A stretch of 64,000 nucleotides of DNA, from assembly GCA_963712995.1 (NCBI GenBank), contig CAVQKH010000026.1:248001-312000 (forward strand), written 5' to 3'. Position 1 is the first letter of the stretch. Each line of letters opens with the position of its first letter. This document shows positions 10,221 to 18,966 of the stretch, piece by piece. A program made the position numbers and the translations under genes. The notes under the pieces were generated by a model. The model was given only the letters and a program-made list of their open reading frames with translations, ran no database searches and was not told the origin of the DNA. The DNA comes from GCA-003244245 sp963712995 (GTDB taxonomy: Bacteria > Actinomycetota > Actinomycetes > Mycobacteriales > Pseudonocardiaceae).

Positions 10221-11524
10221 CCGTGGCTGCCCGCCGGGGTCTGCGATTCGATGATCTTCGTGGCGACGTGCGCGACCAGCCGGTCATCCGGGTCACCCAG
10301 AGTCAGCCCGGTGATCGTCTCGATGCGGGCGACGCGGTAGGCGACGGTGTTGGTGTGCAGGTGCAGCACCCGGGCGGCCTGCTTGTGGCTGCCGTGATGG
10401 TGCAGGTACACCGCCAGGGTGCGCACCAGCTCGGTGCGGTGCTCGGTGTCGTAGTCCAGCAACGGCCCCAGCACGTCGCGAGCGAACCCCATCAACTGCC
10501 GCATGTCGCCGATCGTGCACAGCAACCGGTAGATGCCCAGCTCCTCGTAGCGGACCGGCTGACCGGCCCGCCCCAGGCGCAACCCCAGGTCGATCGCCCG
10601 CTCAGCCTGCCGTACCCCGCGGGGCAGCAGTTCCGGTGAGTCCACATGCTCGCTCAGCCCGCAGGTCAGGCCCGGGCTCAGCCGGCACAGCGCCGCCAGC
10701 GCGTCGGCGTCGGGGTCCTCGGGGACGATCACCACCAGCGCACCGTCCCGCGCCGCCGCGCCCGCACCCGGCAGTATCGCCGCGATCCGCTGTGGCCAGT
10801 CCCTGTGGGCCCAATTCCCGTGAACCCAGCCCGGGTCCGACGGCGCCGGCCGCAGCATCGCCACGCGCAGTGGGGAGTCATCCCGCAACCCCAGCGACCG
10901 GGCCTTGCGCCGGGCGTCCTGGGCGTCCAGGAAATGACCCGAGACCAGGGCGTCGACCACGCTGGCGCGGTAGCGCAGGTCCAGCTCGGCACTGGTCTGC
11001 TCATGAGCCAGGGTCAACGCGAACAGCGTGGCCGCGTAGGTGACGGTGAGGAACTCGGCGTCATCGGGTGCCGCCCCGTAGCCGCCGGTCACCGCCTCAT
11101 CGAGCACCAACAGGTAACCCAGGCTGGTCTCGCGGACCACCACCGGCGCCACCAGGCAGGCTTGATCCAGCAGCGAGCCGGGGATGGCGGGGATGCGCAG
11201 CGGGCGTCGCGCGGCCTCCAGCGCGCGGAGCAGCCGGTCCACGCTGGGATCGGTGCGGTTCCAGCGCAGCCCCGGCAACGAGTCCGACCCGCCGGCCTGG
11301 GCACGCAGCCGGAATGCCGTGTCCAGCAACACGATCCGCTTGCCGACCAACCGGGCGAAGACCTCGGTGAGCCGGACCGGGTCGGCCCCGCCCAGCGCCG
11401 CATCCGCCAGCTCGTCGCAGACCGCCATGGTCCGGCGGTAGATCGTGTTCTGCCGGGACAGGCCGCTCAGCGCGGCCTGGCCGTCCCGCGCGGGTGCGCG
11501 TTCGGACCTGCCTGGGCTGGTCAT
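10214..11524 (-). CDS. PucR-family transcriptional regulator with GAF-like sensor
   Basis: 436 aa. The N-terminal half resembles a GAF-like ligand domain (LGYLLVLDEA around residue 135). The C-terminal ~60 residues are the PucR helix-turn-helix (TLAVYLHHHGSHKQAARVLH, then HTNTVAYRVARIE). PucR regulators control purine, amino-acid or morphogenesis genes. The gene is wedged between, and overlaps by a few bases, both neighbours: the methyltransferase/MTHFR gene upstream and menD downstream. It is therefore co-transcribed with metabolic genes, an unusual place for a regulator. The target is unknown. Confidence 0.85.
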   Translation of the reverse strand: MTSPGRSERAPARDGQAALSGLSRQNTIYRRTMAVCDELADAALGGADPVRLTEVFARLVGKRIVLLDTAFRLRAQAGGSDSLPGLRWNRTDPSVDRLLRALEAARRPLRIPAIPGSLLDQACLVAPVVVRETSLGYLLVLDEAVTGGYGAAPDDAEFLTVTYAATLFALTLAHEQTSAELDLRYRASVVDALVSGHFLDAQDARRKARSLGLRDDSPLRVAMLRPAPSDPGWVHGNWAHRDWPQRIAAILPGAGAAARDGALVVIVPEDPDADALAALCRLSPGLTCGLSEHVDSPELLPRGVRQAERAIDLGLRLGRAGQPVRYEELGIYRLLCTIGDMRQLMGFARDVLGPLLDYDTEHRTELVRTLAVYLHHHGSHKQAARVLHLHTNTVAYRVARIETITGLTLGDPDDRLVAHVATKIIESQTPAGSHGC

Positions 11525-13402
11525 CCGCTCGTCCGTAGCCGCGCCAGTGCGCCGATCAGCTGCGCCGCCTGCTCGTCGACCCCGCCGGGCACGTGCACCA
11601 CGACACCGGAGATCAGGTGCCGCAGCTTTTCCACCGCACCCACCGAGAACTCGATGGCCTGTTCGGGGTTGTCCCGGTGACGTCGGGCGGCGGCCAGCGC
11701 GGACAGCGGGATCGATCCCTCCGGATCCTCATAGGACAGCCGTTGCAGGGTCCGGATATCGGCGAACGGCGCGAACGTCGCGAGCACCGGGAGCGCCATC
11801 CCGCGGGCCCGCACCATGCCGAGCACCCGGGCCGCCTCCTCGATATCGTAGATCACGTCGGTGACCAGGAAGTGCGCGCCGGCGCGCAGCTTCGACTCGG
11901 CCTTCTCCAGTTCGCCGGTGAGGTCGCCGGCGGCGGTGTGCAACGCGCCACCGATCACGAACCTGGTGTGCTCCGCGGTGGCCACCCCCCGCCAGTCGAT
12001 GCCCTCGTTGAGCGCGCCGAGCATCGCGATGAGCCCGACCGCGTCGACGTCCCAGGGTGTCCCGCTCGCCGCGATGGGGTAGTCACCGGCGACCCGCAGG
12101 CTACCCGTGCGGCACACCACCATCCGCAGGCCGAGCGCGTGCGCACCAAGCAGGTCGGCCTGCAACGCGGCGAGATTGCGGTCGGCGGCCTCCACCGGTA
12201 GCAGCACCTCACTGCCCACCCGCTCGCGGACCACCACCGCCGCGCCGACCGGGCTGATCCGGGCCGCCGGTGGGGCCGCTTCGAGAATGGCCAGCGCCCG
12301 CGCGCCGGCCGCCCGCATCGTGCTCGCCCGCTCGAGGAACTCCGCCACCTCAGCGCCGTTGGGGGCCTGCAAACCGACGGCCACCACCAGCTCGCCCTCC
12401 CAATGCGCGGGCCAGCCGCTGTTCGGGGGGTGGCACCAGCCGGGACGCGGTCGAGGAGCCGCGCGGCGTCCCGGCGCGCGGGGTCGGGGTTGTCGGGGTC
12501 CGCTGCGCGAGCGGCAGCGCGGCGACAGCCTGGGAGATCGCCCGCACATGGGCGGGTGTCGTCCCGCAGCATCCGCCCAGCAGGGTGGCTCCGGCAGCCA
12601 CGAACCGGTGCGCGGCTTCGCCGAAGTACGCCGCGTTGCGGGCGTAGCGCAGCTGGCCGCCGAGCCGTTGGGGCACTCCGGCGTTGGGCTGGACGGTCAC
12701 CGGCAGCTCGGTACCGCGGGCCAGTTCACCGACCACGCCCACCAGCACCGCGGGACCGACCGTACAGTTCGCTCCCAGCGCGACCACCCGCAGTTCGGAG
12801 AGCACCGCAGCCGCCACGGTGGGATCCTCCCCCCGCAGGGTCCGGCCGTCGTCGCCGAAAGTCAGCTGGGCCACCACTGGCAGGTCGGTCTCCGATGCGG
12901 CCAGCTCGACCGCTTGGACCAGGGATTCCAGGTCGCCGAAGGTCTCCAGGATCAGCAGATCGACCCAGTCGCACAGCGCCGCGATCTGCTCCCGCAAGCT
13001 CGCCGCTCGCGCGCTCGCAGGTACTCGGCGCACCGCGGGAGCACTGACCGCCGGTCCGACGGACCCGGCGACCAGCACCGGATGCCCGGCGCGCTGGACC
13101 GCCTCACGGGCCAGCCGGGCGCCGGCGATGTTGAGCTCAGAGACGCTGTTCTCCAGCGCGGACCCGGCCAGCCGCAGCCGGTTCGCGCCGAAGGTGTTCG
13201 TCTGCAGGATCCGGGCGCCCGCGCTGACGTAAGCCGCGTGCAGGTCACGGACCAGCGCCGGGCGCGAGAGGTTGAGCTCGGGCAGCGCGCGGTCCAGCGG
13301 AACCCCGGCGGCATGCAGCATCGTGCCCATCGCGCCGTCACAGACCACCACCTGCCCGGCCCGCAGCTGCTCGAGCACCGTGCCGGGGTCCTGCACGTCC
13401 AC
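11521..13402 (-). pseudogene. Bifunctional homocysteine S-methyltransferase / methylenetetrahydrofolate reductase, frameshift at the domain linker
   Basis: The first domain (start GTG 13402, chosen because AGGAGG lies eight bases upstream) is a Zn-dependent homocysteine methyltransferase with CDGAMGTML at the start, LGANCTVGP in the middle and the metal-binding LGGCCGTTPAHV at the end. The second domain (ELVVAVGLQAPNG to the C-terminus) is an MTHFR-type TIM barrel with KLRAGAHFLVTDVIYD. The order matches YitJ-type fusions that make methyl-THF and use it to methylate homocysteine. The two domains are in different frames, with the switch at about 12425-12432 in a run of six Gs. If real, the result would be two separate polypeptides; one base fewer gives a normal ~625-aa fusion. 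Confidence 0.85.
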
Positions 13403-13458
13403 TGTCTTCGCCTCCTGGCCGGAATTCTCCCCCGCCGGGCCCGAAACTTCGAGCGCTC

Positions 13459-14187
13459 TCAACCCCCAGAGTCGGGGTCGGATGGTTCGCCGCCGACGCG
13501 GGTGATGATCTCAGCAGAGACGGCGCGGAGCTTGATGTTGCGGTGATGCGAGGCGCGGCGGAGGATTTCGAAGGCTTCGGTGGCGGTACACCGGTTCTGG
13601 CCCATGATGATGCCCATCGCCTGGTCGATGACGGAGCGTGAGGCGAGCGCGGCTTCCAGGTGCTGAGTCAGGTCGACGCGGTCGGTCAGCCGTACAGCCA
13701 GGCGAAGCGCCCGAGACGCCTCGTCGCCGAGGATCTCGGCCCGATGCCGCCGTTCGGTGGTGAACACCGCCGGCTGGGACGAGTAGAGGTTGAGCGCCCC
13801 ACGCACGTGCGGTCCGCCGGTCAGCGGGATCGACAGGGCAGAGGCGATCCCGTGGGCCAGCGCATCCAGCCGGTAGGCGCCCCAGCGGTCGTCGGTGGCG
13901 AGGTCGCTGATGGATACGATGGCGTCGGTGCGTATGCACCTGAGGCAGGGCCCGTTGTGATAACCGTATTGCACTTCATCCAGACCCAGGGCTTTCGCGT
14001 CGCTGCTGGCCACGGTCAGCGGGCCGCCGTCACGGTCCATGGTGATCCCGCAGGACAGATCGGGTCCTACGGTGGTGGCGGCGTAGCGGGCCAGTTCCTC
14101 GAGGAACCCGGTGATGTGGTCGGTGTCGAAGAGCAGCTGCTGCAGTTCCCGGGCTGCGATGGCGCGGTCGAGGCTGTGGTCTTGCAT
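13459..14187 (-). CDS. GAF-ANTAR antitermination regulator
   Basis: 242 aa. A GAF-type sensor domain (about residues 20-165, with GYHNGPCLRCIRTDA and SIPLTGGPHVRGALNLYS) is followed by an ANTAR RNA-binding domain (about 170-232, with LEAALASRSVIDQAMGIIMG and EAFEILRRASHHRN). ANTAR proteins bind paired hairpins in nascent RNA to prevent termination, and this domain pair is common in actinobacteria. The gene ends 56 bases before the next gene on the same strand. Two cysteines in the CLRC motif could make the sensor metal- or redox-responsive, but this is inference. Confidence 0.9.
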   Translation of the reverse strand: MQDHSLDRAIAARELQQLLFDTDHITGFLEELARYAATTVGPDLSCGITMDRDGGPLTVASSDAKALGLDEVQYGYHNGPCLRCIRTDAIVSISDLATDDRWGAYRLDALAHGIASALSIPLTGGPHVRGALNLYSSQPAVFTTERRHRAEILGDEASRALRLAVRLTDRVDLTQHLEAALASRSVIDQAMGIIMGQNRCTATEAFEILRRASHHRNIKLRAVSAEIITRVGGEPSDPDSGG

Positions 14188-14401
14188 AGGGTCGGACCGA
14201 TCTCGGAGTGGCGACCCCGGGTTGGGCGCTCATCGCAGACGGCTCGCCACTGTTTGACGGCGCAAAATACCTTCGACAACGGCCAGCATGGCATTTGCCG
14301 TCCGGGTGAGATCTACCACCCTCCCCCCCGGTGAGCTGCTACATTGAGCGCAACGGTCCGACAGCGCGGCCAACCCACAATGATGTGTTGCGTGGAGCGA
14401 A

Positions 14402-14684
14402 GTGCTGGTATGGACTGTCCCGACCTGCCCAGTTATCAGTCATCGGCCGATAGACCCGACACTGCGTACGGCGCACGGCGCGCTGGGGATCGCAGAGGAC
14501 CACGTCACATTGTCGCGCGCGAGTTCTTCCATCACGGGGGACCTCTTATTTCGCTCATGCCTACACCTATGTAGCGCACGAGGCAGCCAAAGCCATTGAC
14601 CGCACTGCCGAGCTGCTGCGGATCCAAGCGCTGGACCAGGCCGCTCAGAACCACGACACCGAACCGATTGGTCACCGCCAGTGA
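14402..14684 (+). pseudogene. Possible small broken gene coupled to the next ORF
   Basis: A helical coding-like stretch (AHEAAKAIDRTAELLRIQAL) ends with TGA at 14682-14684, overlapping the ATG of the next gene in a TGATG arrangement typical of coupled genes. This frame has no usable start. Upstream coding appears to continue in another frame (from about 14402, LGIAEDHVTLSRASSS), implying an indel near 14545. No family was recognised. The 14188-14401 stretch upstream holds only the leader of the ANTAR gene. Confidence 0.25.
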
Positions 14685-15220
14685 TGAAAACCAACGAGGC
14701 CACGACGATCACCGGTCGCAAGCACGCAGTCGGGCGACCGACCTCAGACGATGTGGCCGGTGCGGTCCCCGTGCTGGCCGCGGTGTGGTGCCGCTCGGTG
14801 GGGGCCTCCTGGACGCTGGAGCTGCACGAGCTCGACGGCGGGATCGTGGAGTGGATCAGTTCGGGTGTGCCGATCTCCCAACCGGAGCCGGACGCGCTGG
14901 CCCGCGGGCTACTCGCCGAACGGGGGCTGCATCTGTTCTGTGATTCCTCCGCCGGCCCCTGCACGCGCAGTCGGCACGGCATCGGCTATGCGTGCCCGAA
15001 TCCTGAGCTGATCAAGCTTGCGCACGTCGTGCGGGCCGATGGCGCCGAGTCCGGGATGCACCCGGTGGCACTCGCCGCGCGGTGGGTCGCAGCCGGGTTC
15101 TCCGCCGGCACCGCCGCGAGATGGATACGCCAGGGAGTCCATTCGCCGCAGCCGGCTCAACGACAGGGGACGCCTCGAAGCGGCCGAGCCGCCGAGGTTC
15201 CCTCGCAGCACACCCAGTGA
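14684..15220 (+). CDS. Hypothetical protein
   Basis: 178 aa from ATG 14684 (a GTG three bases upstream is also possible). Two conserved-looking blocks are visible: an N-terminal alpha/beta segment (VLAAVWCRSVGASWTLELHE, then DGGIVEWISSGVPIS) and a C-terminal helix pair resembling a short HTH (ALAARWVAAGFSAGTAARWI). The last ~25 residues are low complexity. It looks like a real actinobacterial protein, but no function can be assigned. It follows a small broken ORF and precedes the chimeric fragments. Confidence 0.55.
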   Translation: MKTNEATTITGRKHAVGRPTSDDVAGAVPVLAAVWCRSVGASWTLELHELDGGIVEWISSGVPISQPEPDALARGLLAERGLHLFCDSSAGPCTRSRHGIGYACPNPELIKLAHVVRADGAESGMHPVALAARWVAAGFSAGTAARWIRQGVHSPQPAQRQGTPRSGRAAEVPSQHTQ

Positions 15221-15223
15221 GCT

Positions 15224-15421
15224 TTACGTGAGTGGATCAGTTCCAGTCGTGCGTTGACAGCACAGATCTGCTCGTTCACGCGCCGTTCCCGGGCCGAGGG
15301 AAAGGCTTGAGTGCAATTCGCGCCAGATCCTCAGATAGGAATCGACGATCTGCTGCTCGGCGGGCGACCCCGAGGCGTGGCCGAGGGACGCAGCGACCCG
15401 CCGGCACATCTCGTTCAACAT
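15224..15421 (-). CDS. Short ORF, probable gene fragment
   Basis: 65 aa. The first ~35 codons (MCRRVAASLGH, PAEQQIVDSYLRIWRELHSS) show G/C-rich third positions like real genes here; the rest looks random. It lies against the left breakpoint of the ATP-grasp fragment on the opposite strand, so it may be the truncated end of an unrelated gene brought in by rearrangement. No clear ribosome-binding site or family was seen. Confidence 0.25.
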   Translation of the reverse strand: MLNEMCRRVAASLGHASGSPAEQQIVDSYLRIWRELHSSLSLGPGTARERADLCCQRTTGTDPLT

Positions 15422-15429
15422 CAGGCCAC

Positions 15430-15940
15430 AGGCTCTTGCGGGCTGCGGGTACCTGACTCGCTGGTGACGAACAGGCCGGCCGGGGTTCGGGAGTTCGCCC
15501 AGACCATCGACGGGGCGCTGGCCGGCAAGACGCTGGCCGCCGCGCTGCTCGTCGAGGCGGGCCGGTTACAGATGGCCTATACCCGCCGCATCGAGCCTAC
15601 TGAGCTGCACGATCTCGCTGGTGTCGCTACCACGGCCCACCTGTTCCAGCCGTTCTTGACAAAGATGTGGGAATGTCGGGTCACGGTGGTCGGCCAGCAA
15701 GTGTTCGCGGCGGCCATCCATGCCGGCTCCGACTCCGGGCGAGTGGACTGGCGAGCGGACTACGACAGCCTGGACTACACCGTCGTCGAGCCGCCCGGAT
15801 CGGCCACCGCCGGGATGCTCACGTTCATGGAGGAGTTCGGGTTGTCGTTCGGTGCGTTCGACTTCGCCGTGACTCCTGACGAGGAGTGGATCATGTTCGA
15901 GTGCAACCCCTTCGGGGCCTACAACTGCGGGCTCGCGGGC
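15430..15940 (+). pseudogene. Fragment of an ATP-grasp peptide maturase (MvdD/TgmB-like)
   Basis: About 165 residues of an ATP-grasp ligase core are readable: GLRVPDSLVTNRPAGV, TTAHLFQPFLTKMWECRVTV, SLDYTVVEPP, MLTFMEEFGLSFGAFDFAV and the metal-binding end WIMFECNPFGAY. This matches enzymes that install macrolactone/macrolactam bonds in graspetide-type RiPPs. The N-terminal third is missing: coding character begins abruptly near 15435. The C-terminus is replaced near 15930 by a different gene piece. No start codon or precursor peptide gene is visible, so this is a non-functional relic. Confidence 0.6.
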
Positions 15941-16152
15941 TCCGGACCGGCGTGTACCTCGGCTCATCCGGCAAGCTCGCCAAACAGTTGACATGGGCGA
16001 ACGCCCAGCACGCCCGGTTCGTGCTCATCTACGGAACCGACGAGCAGGCCGCCAACGAGGTCACGGTGCGGGACATGGAATCCGGCGAGCAGACGCCGGT
16101 GCCGTTCACCGACGCCCCTGATGTCTTGCGTGCTCGGCTGTCCTGCTGCTAG
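15930..16152 (+). pseudogene. Fragment of a histidyl-tRNA synthetase-type anticodon-binding domain
   Basis: Immediately after the ATP-grasp fragment, in another frame, the sequence reads LRARGLRTGVYLGSSGKLAK, then QLTWANAQHARFVLIYGTDE and NEVTVRDMESGEQTPV. This is the typical beta-alpha anticodon-binding domain at the C-terminus of class II HisRS. Only ~70 residues remain, with no catalytic domain and no start. The direct junction with the ATP-grasp fragment (15925-15945) indicates an illegitimate recombination scar. The essential hisS gene must lie elsewhere. Confidence 0.55.
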
Positions 16153-16182
16153 CAAGCGGTTGCGCGGCGCGGGTCGGCGCAG

Positions 16183-16833
16183 CTACTCGGGCGCGATGCC
16201 GTGCTGTTTGAGCAGGAGGACGCCGAGCTCGCGGGCGCGGGCGGCGGCCTGAGTGTCACCCTCGGCGGCGGCGACGATCGAGCCTTTCATCAGGATGTGC
16301 CACTGGCGCGCAAACGAATCGGGATCCGCCACCCCGGCTTGGGACGCGAGCTCACGGAGGTAGCTGCGGATGTTCGTCAGGTGCTGGACACTGGCCTGCC
16401 GGACCGGGCTGTCCCGGTTGGTCACCTCAAGCAGCGTCGTGATGAAGGAACAGCCTTCGAAATCCGGCTGGGCGAACCACTCACCGAAGAGCTCGAAGAT
16501 GGCCAGCAGCCGCTGTGCTGGACCATCACCCCGGCGCTGGGATTCCGCCCGCACCCAGCCGTGGGTCCAGAGCACCTCGCGGCGCTCGAGAAAAGCCAGA
16601 ATAAGATCATCCTTGGACGCGAAGTTCCGGTACAGGGTCATCTTGGCGACGCCGGCCTCGCTGATCACCGCGTCCACCCCGACGGCCCGGGTGCCATGGC
16701 GACTGAACAGGTCATATGCCGCCCGTACGACCCGCTCGCGACCGCTCTCGGTCTCGGCACCGTTGACTGCGATGCCGGCGGCGGATTCCACCGCGTTCTG
16801 GGTAGATTTCCGTTCAGGGTTCTGGGGCACCAT
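16183..16833 (-). CDS. TetR-family transcriptional repressor
   Basis: 216 aa from ATG 16833. The N-terminal HTH (about residues 33-80) shows the TetR pattern: RERVVRAAYDLFSRHGTRAV, then EAGVAKMTLYRNFASKDDLI. The helical C-terminal domain should bind a ligand. It is divergent from a GNAT gene across 75 bases, an arrangement in which TetR proteins commonly regulate themselves and the neighbour. Longer in-frame starts upstream would run across the GNAT gene and are not credible. Confidence 0.9.
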   Translation of the reverse strand: MVPQNPERKSTQNAVESAAGIAVNGAETESGRERVVRAAYDLFSRHGTRAVGVDAVISEAGVAKMTLYRNFASKDDLILAFLERREVLWTHGWVRAESQRRGDGPAQRLLAIFELFGEWFAQPDFEGCSFITTLLEVTNRDSPVRQASVQHLTNIRSYLRELASQAGVADPDSFARQWHILMKGSIVAAAEGDTQAAARARELGVLLLKQHGIAPE

Positions 16834-16908
16834 TGACCAATCCTGGAGGAAAAATTGCCCCAGTGTATCAGTGGGGCGTTCCACCCCCGGGATACTGGAG
16901 GTACCGGA

Positions 16909-17421
16909 ATGATCACTGAGGGAGCTCCACCGCAGGTGATCGAGGTTCGAACTGCCGTGGCCGAGGACCTGGCCACCGTGCGCCGGATCGTCACAGCGGC
17001 GTACGCGGAGTTCGAACCCTGGCTGACTGCGGCCAATTGGGCCCGCATGACCAGCAATATCGCCAAGGTCATCGAGCCCGGCGCACCGGGCCTGCTGCGG
17101 GTCGCACAGCTGGGTGCTCGGCTCGCCGGCACGGTGACCTACCTGCCGCCGGGTCCCAAGGATTACCAGCGGGTACCGCCGGAGTGGGCGGTCATCCGGG
17201 TGCTGGGAGTCGACCCGGAACTGCGCGGCCGCGGGGTTGCCCACGCCCTCACCGAGGACTGCCTGGCGCTGGCCCGGGCGGATCACGCGCCGGCGGTGGG
17301 CCTGCATACCGCGGAGATGATGGTGGCCGCGCGAGCGCTCTACGAGCACGCCGGCTTCGTCCACCAGCACGACTTCACGCACCTGGACCTGCGGTTCAGC
17401 ATCTACATGCGGCCGATGTGA
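16909..17421 (+). CDS. GNAT-family N-acetyltransferase
   Basis: 170 aa from ATG 16909, chosen because GGAGG lies seven bases upstream. The acetyl-CoA-binding motif A is clear: VIRVLGVDPELRGRGVAHAL (R-G-x-G-x-A). It is followed by the typical C-terminal YEHAGFV. Substrate unknown. It is divergent from the TetR gene, so it is probably that repressor's target. Confidence 0.9.
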   Translation: MITEGAPPQVIEVRTAVAEDLATVRRIVTAAYAEFEPWLTAANWARMTSNIAKVIEPGAPGLLRVAQLGARLAGTVTYLPPGPKDYQRVPPEWAVIRVLGVDPELRGRGVAHALTEDCLALARADHAPAVGLHTAEMMVAARALYEHAGFVHQHDFTHLDLRFSIYMRPM

Positions 17422-17498
17422 CGGCGCGAAATCATGCCGACCGACTTTGTGAACCTGTCCGGACTCCTTCTCGATGCGAGCCCTGCGGGCAAGCATGA

Positions 17499-17774
17499 TC
17501 ACCAAGCCGCAGTACCGACCCTAGCCAGGACGCCCCGACCGCCGGCCGTTTTCAGCATCCAACATCGCCACGACCCTCTCATACCGCAGGGTCGCCGGCG
17601 CAGTAGCTGCAAGAAGACGAGCCACCGCTCCTCGTAGTGCCGCACCCCCGGGATCTTCGCCAGCCCGGCATGGTCGAGCGTCATGCTGGGCAGCACCACG
17701 ACGGTGCCCGGCCGCCTGTCACCGATCGGATCGAACGGATCCCGCAGCCGTCGCTGAAGCTGACGAAAATTCAT
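17499..17774 (-). pseudogene. Truncated pre-ATP-grasp (PGM1-type peptide ligase) N-terminus
   Basis: The ATG overlaps the stop of the upstream dehydrogenase by four bases, so this was the next gene of the halogenase cassette. The first ~58 residues match the pre-ATP-grasp domain of actinobacterial peptide ligases (RPGTVVVLPSMTLDH, then IPGVRHYEERWLVFLQLL). After about 17605 the similarity ends. A different frame then reads TLRYERVVAMLDAENGRR to a TAG at 17521-17523, looking like the tail of an unrelated protein. The ATP-grasp catalytic domain is absent, so the ligase was lost by deletion or rearrangement. What remains implies the pathway once ended in an ATP-dependent amide ligation. Confidence 0.5.
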
Positions 17775-18958
17775 CTGCTGGCCTCGTCAATCTCCAGGCG
17801 AGCGATGATGTCACGCATCACCTCGCTAGGGCCAGCCGCGATGGTGGCTGCCCGCGCGTCACGGAAAATTCTGGCGACCTCGGTTCCATCGAGGTAGCCA
17901 TGCGCGCCATGAAACTGCAAGCTCGTGTCCGCCATCTGGGTTGCGAGCTCGGTCGCGCACAGCTTGGCCATGGAACATTCTCGTACCGATCCCAGGTCGT
18001 CGGACTGGTACCTCCATACGGCGTGGTAGACCAGCTCACGGGCGGCAGCGAGATCCGTGGCAAGGTCGGCGACCCGGTGGCGCACGGCCTGCAGATCGGC
18101 CAGCCTTGCGCCGAAGGCAGCACGGCGCACCAAGTGCTCGCGAGTCAGCTGCAGGCTCCGGTCGGCGCCGCCGAGCGCCAGGACCGCCGCGACCACACGT
18201 TCGAGCTGAAACCCGCGCATGAGCTGGTAGAAACCACTACCCAAACGGCCGACGACCTGGTCCAGGGGCACTCGCACGGCCGCGAAACGCACGGTCGCCG
18301 GATCGGCGGCGCGCCAACCAACCGGCTCGGTCCGGTCGATCGTAATCCCGGGACTGTCGGCGTCGACCACGAACAGCGAGAGTCCCGCGGCGCCGCGACC
18401 GCCACCAGAAGGGCCACCGGAACAGGTGCCGCTGCGTGCAAGGACCACGTAGAAGTCCGCCGAGGAGCCGTTGCTCACCATGCTCTTAGTTCCGTCGAGG
18501 ACAAAGTGGTCCGATTGCTTGTGCACCGTGCTGGCCAGACTGGCGAGGTCTGACCCGGCCACAGGCTCGGTGACGGCCAGCGCAGCGATCTTGTCACCAG
18601 CGACAGCCGGAGCCAGGTAGCGCTGGCACAGCGCAGCGCCCCCTGACCGGGCGAGGTAGTAAGTCGCCATGTAGGCGTGCACCGAGATCGCGGCCCGCAG
18701 GCCACCGAAACCCGTGCGGCCCAACTCTTCCAGGAAAACTACCGAGGAGAACAGGTCACGGTCGCTACCACCGACCTCGCGGGAATGCAACAGCCCCAGC
18801 AGACCCCGATCGCCGAGAGATTTCCACACTTCCCGCGGTACTCGCCGCTGCGCCTCCCAGCCGGACGCGAACGGCACGACCACCCCCTCCAGGAAATCCC
18901 GTATCTCCTTGCGGAATCCCTGATGCTGCTCGGTGAAGTAGATCGACTCCACGCGCAC
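17771..18958 (-). CDS. Acyl-CoA-dehydrogenase-like flavoprotein of the halogenase cassette
   Basis: 395 aa from GTG 18958, full ACAD length. The FAD/substrate-loop motif is present (LAVTEPVAGSDLASL, about residue 127) and the C-terminal FAD-binding QFHGAHGYLDGTEVARIFRD (about 348). The usual medium-chain catalytic Glu (YEGT) is replaced: IAAGPSEV near residue 374. A Glu is present at position 253 in FQLERVV, where isovaleryl-CoA dehydrogenases keep their base. It therefore may still be redox-active, probably on a carrier-protein-bound aminoacyl thioester. The kutzneride enzyme KtzA is a relevant precedent: an ACAD homologue that cyclises a chlorinated aminoacyl thioester. It is coupled to both neighbours. 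Confidence 0.88.
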   Translation of the reverse strand: MRVESIYFTEQHQGFRKEIRDFLEGVVVPFASGWEAQRRVPREVWKSLGDRGLLGLLHSREVGGSDRDLFSSVVFLEELGRTGFGGLRAAISVHAYMATYYLARSGGAALCQRYLAPAVAGDKIAALAVTEPVAGSDLASLASTVHKQSDHFVLDGTKSMVSNGSSADFYVVLARSGTCSGGPSGGGRGAAGLSLFVVDADSPGITIDRTEPVGWRAADPATVRFAAVRVPLDQVVGRLGSGFYQLMRGFQLERVVAAVLALGGADRSLQLTREHLVRRAAFGARLADLQAVRHRVADLATDLAAARELVYHAVWRYQSDDLGSVRECSMAKLCATELATQMADTSLQFHGAHGYLDGTEVARIFRDARAATIAAGPSEVMRDIIARLEIDEASR

Positions 18959-18966
18959 CGTCCCGT

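Noticed and set aside
15430..16152. A functional graspetide (RiPP) cluster
   Set aside because: The ATP-grasp lacks both ends and no precursor peptide with repeated Thr/Glu/Asp core was found nearby.
16183..17505. A 440-aa protein spanning the TetR gene and the opposite strand of the GNAT gene
   Set aside because: Only the last 216 residues look like protein (TetR); the upstream part is antisense to a good GNAT gene with its own ribosome site.
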